From the NCBI RefSeq assembly GCF_037126265.1, contig NZ_JAYLLN010000007.1:1-64000 (forward strand): a stretch of 64,000 bases of DNA, given 5' to 3'. Below are positions 34,916-43,923 of this stretch, one piece after another. Under the pieces are notes generated by a model, which was not told the DNA's origin, did no database searches, and saw only the letters and a list, made by a program, of their open reading frames with translations. Position 1 is the first letter of the stretch. Each line of letters begins with the position of its first letter. The stretch is from Sphingobacterium tenebrionis (lineage in GTDB: Bacteria > Bacteroidota > Bacteroidia > Sphingobacteriales > Sphingobacteriaceae). The position numbers and the translations under genes were made by a program.

Positions 34916-35869
34916 ATGATACAAAAATCACAAGCTATTAAAAATAATGCCCAGAATGTCACAGACTATCCTAACAATAACACCTTCTTCCTTACTTGGG
35001 TATTCAAAACTGATGTAGAAAAATCTCATATAATCGATGGATTCAAGCGGATCTGTGCCTTGGTTATCAATCTGAATCATTCTTCCCAGAATAGGTTTCC
35101 AGATCGCAAAGCAAGTTGCGTCATGGGAATAGGATATGATGCCTGGAAGTATTTGAACCTACCGAATCCCTTACCCAAAGAGCTGAAAACTTTCCAAGAA
35201 ATTAAGGGAAATAAGCATACCGCTGTTGCCACAGGCGGAGATATTCAATTTCATATCCGTTCGGATGAAAAGAGCTATGCCTATGATATGGCGGCAGAGA
35301 TTTCCAGTTTTATGGCACCCATTGCAGATTGTACTGTGGAAGTCCAGGGATTTCGATATTGGGACAGCCGATCGATCTTGGGTTTTGTGGATGGTACGGA
35401 GAATCCACATGGTGATGCAAGGGAATATTTTGCTGTTATTGATGAACAAGATCCGACCTGCAAGGGTGGGAGCTACCTTTTTGTTCAGAAATATATCCAT
35501 AACCTAAAAGCCTGGAATGATCTTCCAATCCATGATCAGGAAAAGGTAATTGGACGTTCAAAGGCCAATGATATCGAAATGACCGATGCTGAAAAACCGA
35601 AGAATTCCCATAGTGCATTGGCAAATGTTGGGGATGATCTGAAAGTGGTTCGGGATAATATGCCTTTTGGGAATGTCGCAAGCAATGAAATGGGAACCTT
35701 CTTTATCTGTTATGCAAGCACCTTCAGTACGGTGGAGAAAATGTTGAACCAGATGTTCATTGGAAACCCAGCAGGAAATTATGACCGGATATTGGATTTT
35801 AGTACAGCTGTAACCGGTGCTCTGTTCTTTGTTCCATCGATGGATATGTTGGATAAATTCTCCGGATAA
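34916..35869 (+). CDS. DyP-type heme peroxidase
   Basis: A 317-residue dye-decolourising peroxidase. The family motif GFVDGTENP (GxxDG with the distal aspartate) lies near residues 155-163. A conserved heme-proximal histidine is expected in the NSHSALAN region at about 228, and VGDDLKVVRDNMPFG plus CYASTFSTVEKML follow. There is no signal peptide, so it acts in the cytoplasm or as cargo. It may detoxify peroxides. The photolyase gene starts 14 bp downstream, and the pair probably forms a stress operon. Confidence 0.92.
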   Translation: MIQKSQAIKNNAQNVTDYPNNNTFFLTWVFKTDVEKSHIIDGFKRICALVINLNHSSQNRFPDRKASCVMGIGYDAWKYLNLPNPLPKELKTFQEIKGNKHTAVATGGDIQFHIRSDEKSYAYDMAAEISSFMAPIADCTVEVQGFRYWDSRSILGFVDGTENPHGDAREYFAVIDEQDPTCKGGSYLFVQKYIHNLKAWNDLPIHDQEKVIGRSKANDIEMTDAEKPKNSHSALANVGDDLKVVRDNMPFGNVASNEMGTFFICYASTFSTVEKMLNQMFIGNPAGNYDRILDFSTAVTGALFFVPSMDMLDKFSG

Positions 35870-35883
35870 GTTAACTTGCATTC

Positions 35884-37191
35884 ATGGATTCAGCATCGCC
35901 TATTCATATTTTTTGGTTTCGGAGAGATTTAAGAATAGCAGATAACGTAGGTTTATCTGAAGCCCTAAAAGACGGCTTACCTGTATTACCCATCTTTATT
36001 TTTGATACGGATATATTATCACGGTTGGAAGATCCCTATGATCGTCGAGTGGATTTTATACATCAAGCAGTTGCTGCTTTAAAAGCTTCATTTCAAAAAT
36101 CGGGTTCCAGTCTGAAGGTCTTTCACGGAAATCCCTTAGCGATATTCAAAGATTTGATAGCTGAATATCGAGTAGAAAAGGTGTATTGGAATCGGGACTA
36201 TGAACCGGATGCCCTGAAGAGGGATCAGGAAATAATTTCATTGTTGGAAAACGATCAGATCAAATGGAAATCCTTTAAAGACCAGGTTATTTTTGAAGGC
36301 AATGAGGTGTTGAAATCCAATGGCCACCCTTATACGGTCTATACTCCCTATGCGAAAAGATGGCGCATGAAGTTGGATCAGGAAGGATTGGATTTCCATC
36401 AAGCAAAACTGGAAAATCTCTTGACATTTGAAGATGAACGTTATATCAGCCTAGAGGAATTGGGTTTCCAAAAAACCGATATGGAGTATTCCGAACCTAT
36501 TATAGATTTGGAGCAGATCCAGCAATACGATAAGCTTCGGGATTATCCGGCTCAGGATGGCAGCACAAAAATCGGGATACATCTTCGGTTTGGAACCATC
36601 AGCATTCGGGAATGTGTTAAGGTTGCTTTGGAAAATAATGCGACTTGGCTTTCGGAATTGATTTGGCGGGAGTTTTTTATGCAGATCCTCTATCATTTTC
36701 CCAGGGTGGTCCATGAAAGTTTCAAACGAGAATATGATCAGATCTCGTGGCGAAATAATCCTGCAGAATTTGCTTTATGGTGTGCCGGCGAAACGGGCTA
36801 TCCCTTAGTTGATGCAGGAATGCGAGAACTGAACAGTACAGGTTTTATGCACAATAGAGTGAGGATGTTGGTGGCTAGCTTTCTGACAAAACATCTGTTG
36901 ATCGATTGGCGATGGGGGGAAGCCTATTTTGCGAGTAAACTTAATGATTATGAATTAGCATCCAATAACGGTAACTGGCAATGGGCGGCTGGATGCGGTT
37001 GTGATGCCGCGCCCTATTTTCGGATTTTTAACCCCAGTATTCAACAACAGAAATTCGATAAGCAGGCCGAGTATATCCATAAGTGGTTAGACGAAAAAGC
37101 CTATACAACTGTTAGCCCCATGGTAGAACATGGTTTTGCACGAGAAAGAGCAATCGCTACCTATAAAAAGGGCTTAACAGCCGCAAAGTAA
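35884..37191 (+). CDS. phrB: Deoxyribodipyrimidine photolyase
   Basis: A 435-residue FAD-dependent cryptochrome/photolyase family protein that repairs UV-induced pyrimidine dimers with light. The N-terminal antenna domain starts IHIFWFRRDLRIADNVGL. The C-terminal FAD domain shows LIWREFFMQILYHFPRV, GYPLVDAGMRELNSTGFMHNRVRM and the signature DYELASNNGNWQWAAGCGCDA. The length is usual for class I enzymes. It follows the DyP peroxidase closely on the same strand and converges with the HopJ-family gene, six bp from its stop codon. Confidence 0.95.
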   Translation: MDSASPIHIFWFRRDLRIADNVGLSEALKDGLPVLPIFIFDTDILSRLEDPYDRRVDFIHQAVAALKASFQKSGSSLKVFHGNPLAIFKDLIAEYRVEKVYWNRDYEPDALKRDQEIISLLENDQIKWKSFKDQVIFEGNEVLKSNGHPYTVYTPYAKRWRMKLDQEGLDFHQAKLENLLTFEDERYISLEELGFQKTDMEYSEPIIDLEQIQQYDKLRDYPAQDGSTKIGIHLRFGTISIRECVKVALENNATWLSELIWREFFMQILYHFPRVVHESFKREYDQISWRNNPAEFALWCAGETGYPLVDAGMRELNSTGFMHNRVRMLVASFLTKHLLIDWRWGEAYFASKLNDYELASNNGNWQWAAGCGCDAAPYFRIFNPSIQQQKFDKQAEYIHKWLDEKAYTTVSPMVEHGFARERAIATYKKGLTAAK

Positions 37192-37197
37192 TTGTGG

Positions 37198-37533
37198 TTA
37201 TAGGGGTTTCAGAACTTCAATTTCGAAGGAAACTTTATCCCAACCGTGTTCCATGAATTGACGGATATTCTGGTGGTCGGTGCCTTGAGGATTTGCCAAG
37301 ACTTCTTCATAGTGTTCGGCAAACAATTTTAAGGTATCTTCCTTAGAAAGGTTGTTCAATTTAGCATAGGAAAGTACTTTGGCAGAACCTTGGTTCTGAT
37401 CAGCTGCATTGTCCTGGTTGCCATTGATAAAGGAAGACGCTCTATATTCGTAATGCTGTTCTATATAGTTTATAACATCCTTGAATTGTATGGATTTGTT
37501 CTCCAATTGTTGTAGTAGATTTGATGTAGACAT
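37198..37533 (-). CDS. HopJ type III effector family protein
   Basis: About 111 residues belonging to the HopJ family. This is named after a plant-pathogen effector but is widespread in free-living bacteria without type III secretion, so an effector role is unlikely here. Recognisable segments are FKDVINYIEQHYEYRASSF, NQGSAKVLSYAKLNNL and LFAEHYEEVLANPQGTDHQNI. I chose the ATG at 37533 because it fits the family N-terminus and sits three bases after a -7 promoter element. The longer upstream extension overlaps the neighbouring gene. Confidence 0.85.
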   Translation of the reverse strand: MSTSNLLQQLENKSIQFKDVINYIEQHYEYRASSFINGNQDNAADQNQGSAKVLSYAKLNNLSKEDTLKLFAEHYEEVLANPQGTDHQNIRQFMEHGWDKVSFEIEVLKPL

Positions 37534-37536
37534 TTT

Positions 37537-37544
37537 CAAATATA
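37537..37544 (-). promoter_or_regulatory. -7 promoter element three bases before the HopJ start codon
   Basis: On the reverse strand TATATTTG matches TAnnTTTG, then AAA, then ATG. The mRNA would be leaderless or nearly so. The element touches the terminator of the upstream gene. Confidence 0.55.
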
Positions 37545-37573
37545 AGAAAAGAGGCGCCCTTTCGGACACCTCT
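37545..37573 (-). terminator. Intrinsic terminator of the small membrane protein gene
   Basis: On the reverse strand AGAGGTGTCC and GGGCGCCTCT pair over ten positions (two G-T pairs) around a GAAA tetraloop, followed by a T-rich tract. Confidence 0.8.
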
Positions 37574-37601
37574 CTCATATAAATCTGAACATTTATGGGT
37601 A

Positions 37602-37820
37602 TTATTTTTTGCTGCCACCTCTTAGTAGCGCAACTAATAATAAAATAAATACTGCTCCTCCAACTATCCAAACCCAAGGTTGTGCGAACATATTACTGTC
37701 GCCTTTGTCTACATCAACGTTGATGTCTAGACCTTTTTCTTGCGCAAATGCCTGAACAGACATCAAAACAAACATAATTAATGCTAATGCGCGCGTTTTT
37801 AAAATCAACATATTTTTCAT
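37602..37820 (-). CDS. Small signal-peptide-bearing membrane protein
   Basis: A 72-residue protein with an N-terminal signal sequence (ALIMFVLMSVQAFAQE), a short acidic segment (DINVDVDKGDSN) and one C-terminal membrane helix (VWIVGGAVFILLLVALL) ending in a basic GGSKK tail. No domain recognised. The architecture suggests a small inner-membrane protein with its acidic part outside. Its own terminator lies directly after it. It lies near the ECF sigma gene on the same strand. Confidence 0.72.
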   Translation of the reverse strand: MKNMLILKTRALALIMFVLMSVQAFAQEKGLDINVDVDKGDSNMFAQPWVWIVGGAVFILLLVALLRGGSKK

Positions 37821-37903
37821 ACTCGAAATATTAATAATTTATAGATTGAGTATTAAACATCTAAATTGAAAAATGGTTTGTTTTTCAGCCTTCCCTGGGA
37901 AAA

Positions 37904-38398
37904 TTATGGCGTGTAAACACCTAATTTTTTCTTTAGCACCTTACGGATACTATGAATCCTCGTTTTTATAGTTCCCTCTTTTATAGCCATATAACTAGCA
38001 ATCTCGTGGTATTTGAAGCCTTCTAGGTACATACTGAAAATTTTATAATTTTCATCTGATAAGGTTTTCATTGAATTATGGATATCATTGACCACAAATT
38101 TTGATTCCGCTTGATTCTTGGTGCTGCTGGACATATTTTGTGTATAGGAGATTTCTTTTTCCGCAATTCGATGTATGTTATCACGTCGGTACCTATTCAA
38201 ATAAATGTTTTTCATAATGACATATAACCAAGAAACGAGTTTCGGATGGTTAATGAACTTTTCCAAAGATTTAAGAGATCGGATAAAAGTTTCCTGTACC
38301 AGGTCGTCTTTTTCGGAAGGATCCTTTGTGAAGTTATTGGCGAGCCTTTTTAATACGGGAGAGTTTTCGAGGATAACATGTTCAATTTGCGTTTTCAT
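37904..38398 (-). CDS. ECF-type RNA polymerase sigma factor
   Basis: About 164 residues (171 from an ATG at 38419). Region 2 contains KDDLVQETFIRSLKSLEKF and SWLYVIMKNIYLNRYRR. Region 4 contains YHEIASYMAIKEGTIKTRIHSIRKVLKKKLG. It redirects RNA polymerase to stress promoters. No anti-sigma factor gene is adjacent, in contrast to the usual arrangement. It diverges from a sensor kinase/response regulator pair across 380 bp, which may provide the signal input instead. Confidence 0.9.
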   Translation of the reverse strand: MKTQIEHVILENSPVLKRLANNFTKDPSEKDDLVQETFIRSLKSLEKFINHPKLVSWLYVIMKNIYLNRYRRDNIHRIAEKEISYTQNMSSSTKNQAESKFVVNDIHNSMKTLSDENYKIFSMYLEGFKYHEIASYMAIKEGTIKTRIHSIRKVLKKKLGVYTP

Positions 38399-38778
38399 GA
38401 TGAGCGATTTTAAGTTCAATTGTACTTAATATAACGTATTGAAATTGAGTATGTTTTGCTAAAACGGGTTCCCTCTGTAAAATGGGTACTTATACGATAG
38501 AAAAAAGTTATACAACCTTTTTTGAATAAGATTGTTCCTTAATATTTACGTATTTCAATAAAATATAGGAGCAAAATACCTGAAATATGTTTTTATATAT
38601 GGTAAATACCTATTCATAATCATGGGGTTAAGGAGAAAAGAATATTATTGCTTAAATTTAATGGTTTTTTGAGAATAACCTATTCTTAAAATTCATCCAG
38701 ATGGGGTAATCAAATTCACTACATCTAACCTATATGTTAATTATTTGAATCTTTTCAATAATTATTAATAAGAAAATC
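38399..38778. other. 380-bp divergent intergenic region between the sigma factor and the sensor kinase
   Basis: This region is AT-rich and encodes nothing convincing. It contains two copies of ACCTATTC (38608-38615 and 38678-38685), a motif that recurs before the SDR and DUF421 genes at 45333-45407. The second copy is flanked to make GAATA-ACC-TATTC. No exact TAnnTTTG element was found in front of either gene. Confidence 0.5.
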
Positions 38779-39861
38779 ATGCAAACCTCGGAAAACGAAT
38801 TTACGAATGAAAATGCAAACAAGGGTCAATATTCCTTGTTTGAAGATGAATCTGAGCGAGATGAATTATGTTTTGATATCTTTTTTAAGGATGGTCCATT
38901 CGCTATCATCATTTTAGATCGTTTTTTCCAAGTTAATAAGGTTAATGAAAAGTTTACAGAGATCTTTTCTCAATCCAGTGCACAGTCGTACGGTAGGAGT
39001 ATCTACGAGTTTTTACATTCAGAGGATGCACTCAAATTAAAATCCATATTCGAGAATCGGGATTCCATCAAATCGCCCTTACTTCTTCATCTTCATTTTA
39101 TCAATAGGAAGGGAAATGGCTTTTTCAAGATGGATACTTACGTCAAAAAATATACAAATCGCTTGGATGAGGTGATGTATTGTTTATTGATGTTCGATCA
39201 GGAATTCTGTCCGGATCCGGATTGGATGGATGTGAAACAAGAAATCTATAAATCCATTGTTGATACCCAAGAACAGGAGAGGAAGCGGATTGGGCATCAA
39301 TTGCACGATAGTGTGGCCCAATTATTATATGCAACAAGGTTAAACTTAGAGCATTTCGCCCAAGAAAACCATGAACATGCTGCCATCATTCGTCCTATAA
39401 AGAAGATGTTGAATGATGCCATTCATGAAGTTAGGAATGTATCGATTGATCTGGTACCCTCGGTATTGCATGCATTTGGACTGAAAGCAGCGATAACTGC
39501 CATGACGGAGCGCATTTCCATGCCTGATTTTACGGTAGAAACGAGTCTTCCAATTGGTGTGGAGGAACTGGATAAAGATATGAAGCTGGTTATTTACCGC
39601 ATAGTTCAAGAGCTTTTGAATAATACCCTGAAACATTCTTCAGCAAATAGGGTACAGATTATTATTCGAAATGGACAGGATCAATTGGAAATTGAAGTTA
39701 AGGATAACGGGCAAGGCTTTCCTTCAGATCTCAAAGAGAGTAAGCGGATGGGTAGCGGCCTTCGCACGATAGAAAACAGAACAGATTTATATAAGGGAAA
39801 ATTATCAGTTATAAGTTCAGACAAAGGATCGTCGGTGTTAGTAACGTTAAATAAGGATTAG
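38779..39861 (+). CDS. PAS-domain sensor histidine kinase, NarX type
   Basis: A 360-residue soluble kinase without membrane segments. Residues 35-140 form a PAS sensor domain (FAIIILDRFFQVNKVNEKF). A HisKA_3 dimerisation helix follows with the phosphoacceptor His176 in ERKRIGHQLHDSVAQLLY. An HATPase domain has the N box in IVQELLNNTLKHSSAN, plus DNGQGF and GSGLRTIENR. It would phosphorylate the response regulator encoded two bases downstream. As a cytoplasmic PAS protein it may sense a small ligand or redox state. Confidence 0.93.
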   Translation: MQTSENEFTNENANKGQYSLFEDESERDELCFDIFFKDGPFAIIILDRFFQVNKVNEKFTEIFSQSSAQSYGRSIYEFLHSEDALKLKSIFENRDSIKSPLLLHLHFINRKGNGFFKMDTYVKKYTNRLDEVMYCLLMFDQEFCPDPDWMDVKQEIYKSIVDTQEQERKRIGHQLHDSVAQLLYATRLNLEHFAQENHEHAAIIRPIKKMLNDAIHEVRNVSIDLVPSVLHAFGLKAAITAMTERISMPDFTVETSLPIGVEELDKDMKLVIYRIVQELLNNTLKHSSANRVQIIIRNGQDQLEIEVKDNGQGFPSDLKESKRMGSGLRTIENRTDLYKGKLSVISSDKGSSVLVTLNKD

Positions 39862-39863
39862 AA

Positions 39864-40523
39864 ATGGCAGAAGTGAAAATATTATTAGCAGAAGATCATC
39901 TTGTGGTGAGGAATGGAATAAAATTGTTGTTAGACTCCCAACCTAATTTTGAGGTGGTGGCTGATGTGAACAATGGAAAGGAAGTGTTGGATTTATTATA
40001 TGCAGGTTTGGATACCCATATTATTCTTACGGACCTAAGTATGAATGATATGGATGGGATTCAGTTGATTGCTGAGGTGAACGAGAAGTTTCCGGATATT
40101 AAAGTGGTTGTACTGACCATGCTGAACTGTGAACAGCATGTCACCAAATCTTTCGAATTAGGTGCCAAAGGATACTTGGTGAAGAATGTCGCTTCAGATG
40201 AGCTGGTGTTCTGCATCAATCATATTGCTAAAGGTGGCCGCTATCTATGTGAGGAAATATCCATGCAGCTCCTACAGAAAATGATTGATAAAAATAATCA
40301 TAAATCGCTACAGATCGACCCAACAGAACTTGATTTGACATCAAGAGAAATGGAAGTGTTGGAACTGTTGGGCGAAGGTTATACCAACCTAGAGATTTCA
40401 AAGAAATTATTTTTAAGTAAACGGACTGTGGAAGGACATCGTCAAAACCTGATCGATAAGACCAAATCAAAAAATACCCCTGCATTGATTAAGTTTGCTA
40501 TTCAAAACGGCCTTATTCAATAA
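39864..40523 (+). CDS. NarL/LuxR-family response regulator
   Basis: A 219-residue response regulator. The receiver domain has phosphoacceptor Asp57 (ILTDLSMND) and the conserved lysine in AKGYLVKN. The C-terminal LuxR helix-turn-helix is clear (LTSREMEVLELLGEGYTNLEISKKLF then SKRTVEGHRQNL). It begins two bases after the kinase stop codon, so they are co-translated partners. The ligD gene follows 46 bp later on the same strand and could be in the same transcript. Confidence 0.95.
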   Translation: MAEVKILLAEDHLVVRNGIKLLLDSQPNFEVVADVNNGKEVLDLLYAGLDTHIILTDLSMNDMDGIQLIAEVNEKFPDIKVVVLTMLNCEQHVTKSFELGAKGYLVKNVASDELVFCINHIAKGGRYLCEEISMQLLQKMIDKNNHKSLQIDPTELDLTSREMEVLELLGEGYTNLEISKKLFLSKRTVEGHRQNLIDKTKSKNTPALIKFAIQNGLIQ

Positions 40524-40544
40524 AAAGAAAACCATTAGCTTAAG

Positions 40545-40574
40545 CCCGTGTTCTTTTAAAAAAAAGAACATGGG
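40545..40574 (+). promoter_or_regulatory. 13-bp hairpin containing the ligD start codon
   Basis: CCCGTGTTCTTTT (40545-40557) pairs with AAAAGAACATGGG (40562-40574) over 13 positions with one G-U pair and a four-A loop. The ATG at 40570 lies inside the second arm. No T-tract follows, so this is not a terminator. It would hide the start codon in the mRNA. Confidence 0.6.
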
Positions 40575-43101
40575 AAAGCTTGATCTATACCAAAAGAAAA
40601 GAGATTTTTCGAAAACTGCCGAACCTTCAGAAAATGGATTGAAAGATTCATCTTCGAAGTTGATCTTTACGGTGCAACGACATCATGCGTCGAGATTGCA
40701 CTATGATTTTAGATTAGAGATCGATGGGGTTCTGAAAAGTTGGGCTGTACCCAAAGGTCCCTCGTTAAATCCCAAAGATCGAAGACTTGCTGTTGAAGTG
40801 GAAGATCATCCCTTAAGTTATGCTGATTTTGAAGGCAGTATTCCCAAAGGGAACTATGGAGCAGGAACGGTCGTGGTTTTTGATTCAGGAACCTATGATC
40901 TGGTTGCAGCAAAGAATGAAAAAGAATTCTTAAAACAATGGAAAGAAGGATCCATTAAGTTCGAATTGCATGGGGAAAAATTGAAAGGGGAATTTGCCTT
41001 GGTTCGGATGAAAGGGGATGACCCAACTAACTGGTTATTGATCAAGCATAAGGATGAATATGCCGTAGAAAAAGAGTATGATGCAGAGGATTTTATAGCG
41101 GCATCGGTTAAAAAAGAAGGGAAAACCTTTAAGAAAGAAGGTACATCTATTAAAAAAAAAGTCCTAAAGACAGAAGAGGCAACTCCTGAAACTTCCGAAA
41201 AGCAATCAAAAAAGAAGGCTGAAGCTGTTCCAGCTCCAATGTTAACCAAATTATCGCCTGATCTACCAGATGGAGCGGAATGGATCTACGAAAAAAAGTT
41301 TGATGGATTTCGAATTTTAGCCGAAAAAAATGGAGAGAAAACCAATCTTTATTCTAGAAACGGCAATCTGTTGAATAAACAATATCCCAGTATCGTAAAA
41401 GCTTTAGCAGAAATTGACAAGGATTTTGTTTTAGATGGCGAACTGGTCATTGAGAACAAACAGAACCAATCCCAATTTCAATTATTGAAATCTGGCGAAC
41501 CTATTGCCGCCGGGCTAAGCCTTAATTACTATGTTTTTGATATGTTGAGTTTGGATGGGAATGATCTCCGCGACTTTGAATTGGAAAACCGGAAAGAATT
41601 GTTGAGATTATTTCTGGAAAAGGTCAAAGCAAAACAAATCCATTTTGTGCCCAGTTTGGACTTGCAAGTGGATAATATGCTGGTTCATGCGGAAGAAAAT
41701 AAGTGGGAGGGGGTGATTGCCAAGGATAAAACCAGTACCTATCTTTCGGGGAAAAGAAGTTCTTCCTGGCTGAAGATAAAGTTACGGAATACACAAGAAG
41801 CCATTATCTGTGGTTACACGGTTCCTCAAGGTGGGCGGAAATATTTTGGAGCATTGGTATTGGGAGTTATGGAAAAGGGGGAGCTCCTTTACATCGGAAA
41901 TTGTGGTACGGGTTTCAATGATGATTCTTTAAAAGAATTACATGGTAGCTTTAGTAAGCTCATTCGGAAAACTAAGCCTTTTCCAGCTGCTGTAAAAATA
42001 GCTAAGGCAAGGGAAGTGACCTGGTTATCACCAAAATTGGTCTGTGACGTTTATTATTCAGAATGGACAATGGATAGACATCTTAGACATCCGGTTTATA
42101 AAGGATTGCGAGCAGATAAATCAGCTGAAGAAACAAAGCTGGAAGTTATTGAACCACAAGAAACAGAGAAGGGTAGTGCTATAGAAAAGGAGAAATTAGC
42201 TAACGAAAAGGAATTGGTTTTTGGAAAGAAAAAGGTTTCCTTGACAAATCTGAATAAAATTTACTGGCCAAAAGAGCAGATCAGTAAAGGGGAGATGTTA
42301 AGTTATTATGAGCAGATCGCTGATTTTATATTGCCTTATCTGAAAGATAAGCCCATATCCTTGAACCGGTATCCGAATGGGATCGACAAACCGGGCTTCT
42401 TTCAGAAGGGTGTGGAACCCAAACAATTACCGAGTTGGGTTAAGACGACAGAAATCTACTCCAAGAGCACAGAGAAGACCATAGATTATCTGCTTTGTAA
42501 TGATGTGGCCAGTTTGTTATTTATAGCAAACCTAGGTTCGATTGAAATCAATCCTTGGTTATCGACCTATAAAAAACCAGAAAAGCCCCAATTTGCTGTT
42601 TTAGATCTGGATCCCAATGGAGCAGATTTTAAGGAGGTGGTTCAAGTGGCCTTGAGCTGTCATGATATATTAAACAATGCAGAGGTTCCACATTATATCA
42701 AAACTTCCGGATCAAGTGGATTGCATATTTATATGAATATGGATCAGAAGTATGATTACGAATTGGTGCGGGATTTTGTTCAATTATTGGCAGAAATGCT
42801 GCAATCCGCGCACCCTGACACCACTAGTATCATTAGGGATCCTAAAAAACGAAAAAACCTGATCTATCTTGATTATCTGCAGAACAAGCAGGGGCAAACC
42901 ATCGCCGCCCCTTATTCTGTACGGCCAAAGCCTGGTGCAACGGTCAGTGCCCCTTTACATTGGGAAGAAGTTAATGACGAATTATCCATTAAGGATTTCG
43001 ATATCTTCAGTATGCCAAAGCGCTTGAAAGACCTAGCAGACCCTTGGGAAAACATCTGGAAGGATACGGTGGATCTCAAAGCTGCAATCAAGAAATTCTA
43101 A
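40570..43101 (+). CDS. ligD: ATP-dependent DNA ligase D (phosphoesterase-ligase-polymerase)
   Basis: An 843-residue multifunctional NHEJ ligase with domains in the order phosphoesterase, ligase, polymerase. The 3'-phosphoesterase domain spans about residues 5-155 (HHASRLHYDFRLE, VPKGPSLNPKDRRLAVEVEDHP). The ligase domain (about 220-520) has adenylation Lys243 in KKFDGFR and DGELV downstream. The primase-like polymerase domain (about 550-840) has VLDLDPNG and HYIKTSGSSGLHIYM. It repairs double-strand breaks together with Ku, which is encoded convergently next door. I chose the ATG at 40570 because it matches the family N-terminus. A longer in-frame start at 40495 lies inside the response-regulator gene. 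Confidence 0.95.
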   Translation: MGKLDLYQKKRDFSKTAEPSENGLKDSSSKLIFTVQRHHASRLHYDFRLEIDGVLKSWAVPKGPSLNPKDRRLAVEVEDHPLSYADFEGSIPKGNYGAGTVVVFDSGTYDLVAAKNEKEFLKQWKEGSIKFELHGEKLKGEFALVRMKGDDPTNWLLIKHKDEYAVEKEYDAEDFIAASVKKEGKTFKKEGTSIKKKVLKTEEATPETSEKQSKKKAEAVPAPMLTKLSPDLPDGAEWIYEKKFDGFRILAEKNGEKTNLYSRNGNLLNKQYPSIVKALAEIDKDFVLDGELVIENKQNQSQFQLLKSGEPIAAGLSLNYYVFDMLSLDGNDLRDFELENRKELLRLFLEKVKAKQIHFVPSLDLQVDNMLVHAEENKWEGVIAKDKTSTYLSGKRSSSWLKIKLRNTQEAIICGYTVPQGGRKYFGALVLGVMEKGELLYIGNCGTGFNDDSLKELHGSFSKLIRKTKPFPAAVKIAKAREVTWLSPKLVCDVYYSEWTMDRHLRHPVYKGLRADKSAEETKLEVIEPQETEKGSAIEKEKLANEKELVFGKKKVSLTNLNKIYWPKEQISKGEMLSYYEQIADFILPYLKDKPISLNRYPNGIDKPGFFQKGVEPKQLPSWVKTTEIYSKSTEKTIDYLLCNDVASLLFIANLGSIEINPWLSTYKKPEKPQFAVLDLDPNGADFKEVVQVALSCHDILNNAEVPHYIKTSGSSGLHIYMNMDQKYDYELVRDFVQLLAEMLQSAHPDTTSIIRDPKKRKNLIYLDYLQNKQGQTIAAPYSVRPKPGATVSAPLHWEEVNDELSIKDFDIFSMPKRLKDLADPWENIWKDTVDLKAAIKKF

Positions 43102-43103
43102 TC

Positions 43104-43859
43104 TTAGGCCAAACTCGCTTTAAGTTTTTCGAGTAGATCTGAAGCCTTGGTATTTTCCACATTGATCTTTCGAATAGTGGCTCTTTTTCCTTTGCTCTTT
43201 TGCTGGATGATCTTCATCAATTCCTTGCTGTATTCGTTTTTGAAGTCTTTGATGTCGAATTCTTTGCTGTTCATTTTGATCAGCTGCATGGCCATGTCCA
43301 TCTCAGCCTTGCTGATTCGGGCAGATGAAGGTATCTTCAATTCCTCTGGATTGCGAATCTCCTCTTCAAAGCGGATTTTATTTAAAACCAGGACATTATC
43401 AAAAGCTTTGATGATCGCCAAATTTTCTACATTTCGCATCACAAAGCTTCCTAATCCGGCGGTTTTACTTTTCTCAAGGGCTTTCAATAATAATTGATAA
43501 GCTTTCTCACCTGATTTTTGGGGCTCTAGGTAATAAGGTGTATCAAAATAGATGCTGTCTACTTCTTGGAGTTTAACAAACGATTGAAGGTTTATCATCT
43601 TGTTTTTTTCGGGCATGGCTTCTTCAAAATCTGCATCCTCCAACACGATATATTTGTCTTTCAGCATAAAGCCCTTCACTATATTTTCCCATTTCACTTC
43701 CTTGCCTGTCTGCTCATTGACGCGTTTATATTTAATATTAGCATGGTCTTTTCGATCCAGCATATCGAAATCCAAACTACTGGTTTGGGTTGCACTATAA
43801 ATCTTGATCGGAATGTTTACCAGTCCAAAACCGATGGCTCCTGTCCAAATTGCTCTCAT
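43104..43859 (-). CDS. ku: Non-homologous end joining protein Ku
   Basis: A 251-residue bacterial Ku that threads onto DNA ends as a homodimer and recruits LigD. The family opening MRAIWTGAIGFGLVNIPIKIYSA is intact. The core continues with KHERVNEQTG-like sequence (here YKRVNEQTGKEVKWENIVKG) and ends with the extended C-terminus at KGKRATIRKINVE. It converges with ligD with only two bases between stop codons, so the two genes cannot share a promoter, although they act together. Confidence 0.95.
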   Translation of the reverse strand: MRAIWTGAIGFGLVNIPIKIYSATQTSSLDFDMLDRKDHANIKYKRVNEQTGKEVKWENIVKGFMLKDKYIVLEDADFEEAMPEKNKMINLQSFVKLQEVDSIYFDTPYYLEPQKSGEKAYQLLLKALEKSKTAGLGSFVMRNVENLAIIKAFDNVLVLNKIRFEEEIRNPEELKIPSSARISKAEMDMAMQLIKMNSKEFDIKDFKNEYSKELMKIIQQKSKGKRATIRKINVENTKASDLLEKLKASLA

Positions 43860-43923
43860 ATCTTCTTTTTTTTATTAACAAACGAAACCCCATTTTGGTT
43901 GTTCTCCCTAAAAAACAAAACAG

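Noticed and set aside
37198..37533. HopJ as a type III secretion effector
   Set aside because: No secretion apparatus is seen here and the family is common in free-living Bacteroidota. The name is historical.
37534..37677. N-terminal extension of the HopJ protein to 37677
   Set aside because: It overlaps the neighbouring membrane protein gene and its terminator, and a promoter lies just before the shorter start.
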